Shown here: positions 5,525 through 10,203 of the stretch, one piece after another
Position numbering within the stretch: the stretch's first letter is position 1
Layout of the letters: each line of letters starts with the position of its first letter
From: Oscillospiraceae bacterium
Lineage (GTDB): Bacteria > Bacillota > Clostridia > Oscillospirales > Ruminococcaceae
Reading direction: 5' to 3'
DNA length: 10,203 bases
Assembly (NCBI GenBank): GCA_019420135.1
Contig: JAHZHS010000032.1
Coordinates: forward strand, 5,868 to 16,070
Position numbers and translations under genes: made by a program
Notes under the pieces: model-generated
What the model was told of the DNA's origin: nothing
Databases searched by the model: none
The model's input: only the letters and a program-made list of their open reading frames with translations

Positions 5525-6415
5525 ATGCAAAAAAACAAAACGCGCAGCCGATTTATCGTAGCCTGCGTGGCGCCGGCCACAATCCTGGCATTCATTTTTC
5601 TTGTGATTCCCACATTTAATGTGTTCCGCATGTCGCTGTTCCGCTGGGGCGGTTATTCTCCCAATCAGGAATTTGTGGGACTGGATAACTTCGTCACCCT
5701 GTTCAACGACGAAAACTTCCTGCGTTCCTGCCGCAACAGCATCCTTCTGATCGTGCTGGTCACCATGGTTACCATCGTTCTGGCGCTGCTGTTCGCGGCC
5801 ATCCTGACCCGTGAAAAGCTGAAAGGACAGAACTTCTTCCGCATCGTTTTCTACATTCCCAACATCCTGTCGGTGGTTGTCATCAGCGCCATCTTCAGCG
5901 CCATCTATGATGCCAACAATGGTCTGCTGAACAGCATCCTGAGCATCTTCCGCGGGGATGCAGACCCCATTTACTGGATGGGCGACCAGAAGATCGTGAT
6001 TTACAGCCTGGCCATCGCCATGGTATGGCAGGCCATCGGCTACTACATGGTCATGTACATGGCCAGCATGTCCTCCATTCCCGAAAGTCTGTACGAGAAT
6101 GCAAACCTGGAGGGTGCCTCCCGCATCAAGCAGTTCTTCAGCATCACCCTGCCCCTGATCTGGACCAATATTCGCACCACCCTGACCTTCTTCATCATTT
6201 CCAATATCAACATGAGTTTCCTGTTCGTGAAGGCGATGACCAACGGCGGCCCGGACGGCGCCACCGAGGTCTTCCTGAGCTATATGTACAAGCAGGCATA
6301 TACCAACTCCACCTACGGTTACGGCATGGCCATCGGCGTTGTGGTGTTCACCTTCTCCTTTGCGCTGGCTGCCATTGTGAACAAGGTGACCGAGCGCGAA
6401 GCGTTGGAATTCTAA
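5525..6415 (+). CDS. Sugar ABC transporter permease (MalF/UgpA-type)
   Basis: A protein of 296 residues with about six membrane helices (near 11-33, 73-95, 108-128, 156-180, 211-233 and 265-287). The cytoplasmic EAA loop, which contacts the ATPase, reads YENANLEGASRIKQFFSITL at 190-209 with LP completing at 210. SLFRWGGYSPN near 37-47 and the GGP at 241-243 are typical of the UgpA/LacF group. It forms the membrane channel with the next gene product. The ATG at 5525 has AAGGAG 8 bases upstream. It is followed by the second permease after 21 bases. No ATP-binding subunit is encoded in the operon. Confidence 0.93.
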   Translation: MQKNKTRSRFIVACVAPATILAFIFLVIPTFNVFRMSLFRWGGYSPNQEFVGLDNFVTLFNDENFLRSCRNSILLIVLVTMVTIVLALLFAAILTREKLKGQNFFRIVFYIPNILSVVVISAIFSAIYDANNGLLNSILSIFRGDADPIYWMGDQKIVIYSLAIAMVWQAIGYYMVMYMASMSSIPESLYENANLEGASRIKQFFSITLPLIWTNIRTTLTFFIISNINMSFLFVKAMTNGGPDGATEVFLSYMYKQAYTNSTYGYGMAIGVVVFTFSFALAAIVNKVTEREALEF

Positions 6416-6436
6416 TCAGAAAGGAAGCGTGTGCGA

Positions 6437-7333
6437 ATGAACGCGAAAAAGAAATCTAGCGGCGGAACAGGCGACCGGCTGATGAAAGCCGTGATCTACA
6501 TTGTTCTGATTGTGCTGGCCATCACCATCATCATTCCTGTGGCGTGGGTTTTCATGGCGTCGGTAAAGCAGAACAGCGAGTTCTATGGCAACCCCTTCAC
6601 GCTGCCGCAGGGAATTTACCTGCAGAACTTCGTGGATGCATGGACCAAAGCACGCATGGGCGATTACTTCCTGACTTCGGTCCTGATCACCGCGCTGTCA
6701 CTGACAATTCTGCTGGTGGTGGCCCTGCCTGCGGCCTATGTGCTGAGCCGTTACAATTTCATGGGCCGCAAGGTCATCCGCGGCGGTTTCATGGCAGGTC
6801 TGTTCATCAACGTCAACTACATTGTGGTTCCCATCTTCCTGATGTTCGTTGCCGGTGACCGCCTGTTGAACCAGCTCTTCGGAAAATCCTTCTTTTTGAA
6901 CAATCCCTTTATGGTGTCGGTGGTGCTGGCTTCCACCACGCTGCCCTTCACCATCTACCTGCTCAGCAGCTACCTGGCTACACTGCCCAAAGACTATGAG
7001 GAGGCCGCCTATGTGGACGGCGCCGGGTATTTCACCACCATGGTACGCATCATCCTGCCCATGGCAAAACCCAGCATCATCACAGTCATCCTGTTCGAGT
7101 TCCTGTCCTACTGGAACGAGTACATCATCTCCATGACCATGCTCACCGATCCTAACGGCGCGCGCACGCTGCCCGTTGGCCTGCTGAACCTGATGAAGGC
7201 CCAGAACGCCAAGGCCGAATACGGCCAGATGTATGCCGGTCTGGTGCTGGTCATGATTCCCACGCTGATCCTGTACATGTGTGTGCAGAAGAAGCTGACA
7301 CAGGGCATGACCCTGGGTGGCCTGAAGGGCTAA
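6437..7333 (+). CDS. Sugar ABC transporter permease (MalG/UgpE-type)
   Basis: A protein of 298 residues, the second channel subunit, with about six membrane helices. The first spans about 17-40, and others lie near 77-103, 115-139, 156-180, 213-232 and 264-284. The EAA loop reads YEEAAYVDGAG at 187-197 followed by ILPMAKP at 206-212. The family-typical C-terminal QKKLTQGMTLGGLKG is present, close to the QRYFVQGLTAGAVKG ending seen in MalG/UgpE relatives. The ATG at 6437 is preferred because AGGAAG lies 9 bases before it; the in-frame GTG at 6431 would leave only 3 bases. The next gene starts 14 bases after the stop, which points to translation in one operon. Confidence 0.92.
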   Translation: MNAKKKSSGGTGDRLMKAVIYIVLIVLAITIIIPVAWVFMASVKQNSEFYGNPFTLPQGIYLQNFVDAWTKARMGDYFLTSVLITALSLTILLVVALPAAYVLSRYNFMGRKVIRGGFMAGLFINVNYIVVPIFLMFVAGDRLLNQLFGKSFFLNNPFMVSVVLASTTLPFTIYLLSSYLATLPKDYEEAAYVDGAGYFTTMVRIILPMAKPSIITVILFEFLSYWNEYIISMTMLTDPNGARTLPVGLLNLMKAQNAKAEYGQMYAGLVLVMIPTLILYMCVQKKLTQGMTLGGLKG

Positions 7334-7347
7334 AGGGGGAAAAAGCG

Positions 7348-7551
7348 ATGAATGAATACAACAAAAAAACATTGAAGACGATCCTGGCCGTGATTGCGGT
7401 GCTGGCCTGTCTGGCGCTGGTCGTTATCGGACACTCCATGGGCTTCATGTCGGATTTCACGCAGGGTGTGATCGGTCTGTTCGTAGAACTGGTGGGCCTG
7501 GCAGGAATCCTTGTGCTGCTGTATCTGTACAACAGAAGCTATAAGAAATAA
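7348..7551 (+). CDS. Small two-helix membrane protein, function unknown
   Basis: A 67-residue protein with two predicted membrane helices, about 9-28 and 40-62, and a short loop between them (HSMGFMSDFTQG). Both ends are rich in Lys and Arg (NKKTLK and NRSYKK), so both termini should be cytoplasmic. The ribosome site AGGGGGA lies about 7 bases before the ATG, and the gene sits between the second permease and the phosphorylase, so it is very likely expressed. I recall similar short proteins beside carbohydrate ABC transporters in Clostridia, possibly the family called DUF6903, but I am not sure of that name. It might be an accessory subunit of the importer; nothing in the sequence proves it. 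Confidence 0.75.
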   Translation: MNEYNKKTLKTILAVIAVLACLALVVIGHSMGFMSDFTQGVIGLFVELVGLAGILVLLYLYNRSYKK

Positions 7552-7566
7552 TAATACTGGAAGGTG

Positions 7567-7602
7567 GTGCCCTGTCTGAACCGGAAGGGCCGGGCAGGGC
7601 AC
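7567..7602 (+). repeat. Strong hairpin before lnpA
   Basis: GTGCCCTGTC (7567-7576) pairs with GGCAGGGCAC (7593-7602) through 10 pairs, one of them G-T, around a 16-base loop. It lies in the 83-base gap between the small membrane protein and lnpA and has no T-tract. It is therefore more likely an mRNA stability or processing element than a terminator. Confidence 0.5.
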
Positions 7603-7615
7603 TGGTTTCAAACCA
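7603..7615. repeat. 13-base palindrome TGGTTT-C-AAACCA
   Basis: Perfect 6-base arms around a single base, directly after the larger hairpin and about 20 bases before the lnpA start. It may be a second small hairpin or a protein-binding site near the ribosome site. Confidence 0.3.
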
Positions 7616-7634
7616 ACCAGGAAAAGAGGAAAAA

Positions 7635-9768
7635 ATGAGCGAAAAAAAATTGACTGGACGGGTGACCATTCCCACCAATCTGGATATTGTGCCGGAAACC
7701 ATTGATATCCTGAAGCGGTGGGGGGCGGACGCCATCCGTGACTGCGACGGTACCGAGTTCCCCGAGGAATTGACCAAGGTTGGCGCAAAGATCTATTCCA
7801 CCTATTACACCACCCGCAAGGACAATGCCTGGGCCAAGGCAAACCCGGATGAGGTGCAGCAGTGCTACATCATGACGGGCTTCTACACCGCCACCGGGGA
7901 TGCTCTGTCGATTCCTCTGATGAAGGGCATTTCCGAAGAGCTGATGAAGGTGAACACCCGGGACGACATCAAGCGCTGGTGGGAAGTCATCGACCGCACC
8001 ACCGGCGAGGTAGTCCCCACCGACCGGTGGAGCTATAACGAGTCCACCGGCTGCGCGGAGATCACCGGCTGCACGCCGTTCCATGAGTATACCGTGAGCT
8101 TTCTGGCCTATCTGATCTGGGACCCGGTACATATGTACAATGCGGTGACCAACAACTGGCAGAACTTTGAACACCAGATCACCTTCGATGTGCGCCAGCC
8201 CAAGACCCACAAGTACACCATGGAGCGCCTGCGCAAGTTCATCACCGACCATCCCTATGTGGATGTGCTCCGCTACACCACCTTCTTCCATCAGTTCACC
8301 CTGGTGTTCGATGAGCTCAAGCGGGAAAAATATGTGGACTGGTACGGCTATTCCGCCAGCGTATCCCCCTACATCCTGAAGCAGTTCGAGGCGGAAGTGG
8401 GCTACAAGTTCCGTCCGGAATTCATCATCGATCAGGGGTACTACAACAACCAGTACCGTGTGCCCAGCAAGGAGTACAAGGACTTCCAGGCATTCCAGCG
8501 CCGCGAGGTGGCCAAGCTGGCCAAGGAAATGGTGGACATCACCCACGAGCTGGGCAAGGAAGCCATGATGTTCCTGGGTGATCACTTCATCGGCACCGAG
8601 CCGTTCATGGACGAGTTCAAGACCATCGGCCTGGATGCCGTGGTGGGCAGTGTGGGCAACGGCTCCACTCTGCGCCTCATCAGCGATATCTCCGGCGTCA
8701 AATACACCGAGGGCCGCTTCCTGCCCTACTTCTTCCCGGACACCTTCCACGAAGGCGGCGATCCGGTGAAGGAAGCCAAGGAAAACTGGGTCACTGCCCG
8801 CCGCGCCATTCTGCGCAAGCCGGTGGACCGCATCGGCTACGGCGGATACCTGAAACTGGCGCTGGAGTTCCCCGAGTTCGTGGATTACATCGAGAGCGTC
8901 TGCAACGAGTTCCGAGAGCTGTACGAAAATGCCAAGGGCACCACCGCCTATTGCGTAAAGACGGTGGCGGTGCTGAACTGCTGGGGCAAGTCTGTACCAG
9001 AAGCAGAATTACAGCTATGCCGGCGTGATCGAAGCGCTGAGCGGCGCCCCCTTCGACGTGAAGTTCATCAGCTTTGACGACATCAAGGCCGATCCCAAGC
9101 TGCTGGACACCATCGACGTGCTGATCAACGTGGGCGATGGCGACACCGCACACACCGGCGGCGTGGTCTGGGAAGATCCCGAGATCTCCTCCGCCGTCAA
9201 GAAATTCATCTACAACGGCGGCGGCTTCATCGGTGTGGGCGAGCCTGCGGGCCACCAGTATCAGGGCCACTATCTGCAGCTGGCCACCGCCATGGGCGTG
9301 GAGAAGGAGACCGGCTTTACCCTGGGCTACGACAAGTACAACTGGGAAGAGCACCGGGATCACTTCATCCTGGCCGAGGCCACCGGCGATGTAAACTTCG
9401 GGGAAGGCAAGAAGAGCATCTATGCCCTGGAGGGTACCCAGATCCTGGTCCAGCGGGACAAGGAGGTGCAGATGGCGGTGAACGAGTACGGCGCAGGCCG
9501 TACCGTGTACATCAGCGGTCTGCCCTATACCTTCGAGAACAGCCGGATGCTGTACCGTTCCATCCTGTGGAGTGCCCACGACGAGGACGACCTGCACAAG
9601 TGGTTCTCCTCCAACTTCAATGTGGAGGTGCACGCCTATGTAAAGAACGGCAAATACTGCGTGGTAAACAATACCTACGAGCCCCAGCATACCACCGTCT
9701 ACAAAGGCGACGGCACCAGTTTTGAGCTGGATATGGACGCCAACGAGATCAAGTGGTATGAGATCTGA
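7635..9768 (+). pseudogene. lnpA: GH112 galacto-N-biose/lacto-N-biose phosphorylase, frameshifted
   Basis: The enzyme splits beta-1,3-galactosyl-N-acetylhexosamine with phosphate in the cytoplasm, giving galactose-1-phosphate and GlcNAc or GalNAc. The first frame gives 452 good residues: GRVTIPTNLDIV at 8-19, RWGADAIRDCDGTEFP at 28-43, and LGDHFIGTEPF at 314-324. D316 should match the catalytic acid Asp313 reported for the Bifidobacterium enzyme. After WGK (450-452, ending at 8990) that frame reads unrelated sequence to a stop at 9077. Family-like sequence resumes in another frame from 8992 (YQKQNYSYAGVIEALSG, then FDVKFISFDDI) and runs 258 residues to 9768. About 12 residues usual here seem to be missing, consistent with an out-of-frame deletion of about 35 bases. 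The sum would be about 722 residues, near full length. Start: AGAGGA lies 4 bases before the ATG. GTG 9025 has no ribosome site for separate translation. An assembly error is possible. Confidence 0.88.
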
Positions 9769-9773
9769 TTGGA

Positions 9774-9790
9774 TGTAAGCCGATCTTACA
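9774..9790. repeat. Inverted repeat TGTAAG-N5-CTTACA
   Basis: A perfect 6-base inverted repeat just after the lnpA stop and just before the terminator. CTTAC can also pair with GTAAG at 9791-9795, so two small folds compete. It may be an operator or an mRNA 3' end element. Confidence 0.35.
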
Positions 9791-9792
9791 GT

Positions 9793-9836
9793 AAGGCGGC
9801 CGCCTTCGGGAAGTCCCCGGCGGCGACCGCCTTTTT
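9793..9836 (+). terminator. Rho-independent terminator of the lnpA operon
   Basis: AAGGCGG (9793-9799) pairs with CCGCCTT. CCGCC (9800-9804) then pairs with GGCGG, leaving a 3-base bulge on the right arm and an apical loop where GGG and CCC can pair. The right arm is followed by TTTTT to 9836. A strong terminator at the end of the operon, separating it from the sulfatase gene. Confidence 0.85.
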
Positions 9837-9840
9837 CATC

Positions 9841-9867
9841 GCAGCGCGGCGACATCTGGCGCGCTGC
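9841..9867. repeat. Hairpin upstream of the sulfatase
   Basis: GCAGCGCG (9841-9848) and CGCGCTGC (9860-9867) form a perfect 8-base stem with an 11-base loop, between the terminator and the sulfatase start. I see no clear promoter in 9837-9895, so this may sit in a leader transcribed by read-through. Confidence 0.45.
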
Positions 9868-9895
9868 CTGTTGCGGGAAAGGGTGTGAATGCTCT

Positions 9896-10203
9896 GTGAC
9901 AGACCGTCCCAACATCGTTTTGATCATGACCGACGAGCAGCGGGGAGACTGCCTGGGATATGCCGGACATCCGGATGTAAAGACTCCCTATCTGGATTCC
10001 CTTGCCGCGGATGGGGTGTATTTTCCCAACGCCTGGTCGTCCTGCCCCACCTGTGTGCCGGCCCGGGCGATCCTGCACACCGGCCTGAGCCAGCGGCACA
10101 CCGGAAAGGTGGGCTATCAGGACCGGGTGGACTGGAACTACGGCTGCACCATGGCCGGAGAGCTGAGCAAGGCAGGGTATTACACCCAGTGCGTGGGCAA
10201 GAT
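9896..10203 (+). CDS. Sulfatase (arylsulfatase-type), N-terminal part
   Basis: The first 102 codons of a sulfatase, cut by the right edge. Sulfatases remove sulfate esters, here plausibly from mucin or other host glycans. RPNIVLIMTDEQRGD at 4-18 carries the first metal-binding aspartate, D13. C53 in CVPAR (53-57) is the cysteine expected to be converted to formylglycine by a maturase encoded elsewhere; the residue after it is valine rather than the more usual small residue. HTG (61-63) and the VGK at the edge also fit the family. No signal peptide is visible, so it may be cytoplasmic and act on imported sulfated saccharides. The GTG at 9896 is the only sensible in-frame start, yet AAAGGG lies 12 bases away. 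ATG 9889 is well spaced but out of frame. The gene follows the lnpA operon terminator. Confidence 0.85.
   Translation, partial: MTDRPNIVLIMTDEQRGDCLGYAGHPDVKTPYLDSLAADGVYFPNAWSSCPTCVPARAILHTGLSQRHTGKVGYQDRVDWNYGCTMAGELSKAGYYTQCVGK

Noticed and set aside
3986..5530. 514-residue open frame on the minus strand
   Set aside because: It is antisense to the whole binding-protein gene, has Gly/His/Val-rich low-complexity composition typical of a complementary shadow, and has no ribosome site.
7608..8750. 380-residue minus-strand open frame opposite lnpA
   Set aside because: It is a shadow of the GH112 gene; its composition is that of complementary codons.
8982..9000. Programmed ribosomal frameshift as the explanation for the split lnpA
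   Set aside because: There is no slippery heptamer or downstream pseudoknot, and family residues appear to be missing rather than only out of frame.
8791..9927. 378-residue minus-strand open frame
   Set aside because: It spans the end of lnpA, the terminator and the sulfatase start on the opposite strand, with no motif or ribosome site.

Overview
The window looks like the chromosome of a gut Firmicute of the order Oscillospirales, close to Faecalibacterium, Subdoligranulum or Gemmiger. This is inferred from moderately high-GC coding sequence with strong GGAGG-type ribosome sites, sigma-70-like promoters, a VFTAC lipobox, and protein content typical of that group. The genus is a guess, since no rRNA or marker gene is present.

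Left part (1-2452). A membrane-anchored GH3 beta-glucosidase runs off the left edge on the minus strand (1-458). A FadR-subfamily GntR regulator (603-1316, minus) lies directly upstream of it in the same direction. The regulator has a near-consensus promoter whose -10 lies inside an inverted repeat, and similar GGT...TTACC elements occur before both the regulator and the GH3 gene. Divergent from the regulator is a two-gene plus-strand unit: a short clostridial-type peptide deformylase and a TIGR04076-type small protein. It has its own promoter (TTGCCC-17-TATAAT) and ends in a terminator that can work on both strands.

Right part (2559-10203). An AraC-family regulator (minus) faces away from a carbohydrate uptake and cleavage operon across a 550-base, partly very AT-rich divergent region. 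The operon encodes a lipoprotein substrate-binding protein, two MalF/MalG-type permeases, a 67-residue two-helix membrane protein and a GH112 galacto-N-biose/lacto-N-biose phosphorylase (lnpA). It has no ATPase gene, so the importer probably borrows a shared MsmK/MsmX-type ATPase. The expected job is import of a beta-1,3-galactosyl-N-acetylhexosamine disaccharide from mucin or milk glycans, then cytoplasmic phosphorolysis to galactose-1-phosphate plus GlcNAc or GalNAc. After a strong terminator a sulfatase begins and runs off the right edge; it would fit desulfation of host glycans.

The most notable observation is that lnpA is broken as written. The reading frame shifts at about 8990, exactly where roughly a dozen family residues appear to be missing, so there is either a small out-of-frame deletion or an assembly error. 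Other points of interest are a structured operon leader with an internal near-palindrome, a GNRA-capped attenuator-like hairpin between the binding-protein and permease genes, a run of three hairpins between lnpA and the sulfatase, and a sulfatase start whose best-spaced ATG is out of frame. I see no convincing undescribed system, mobile element, CRISPR array or RNA gene.
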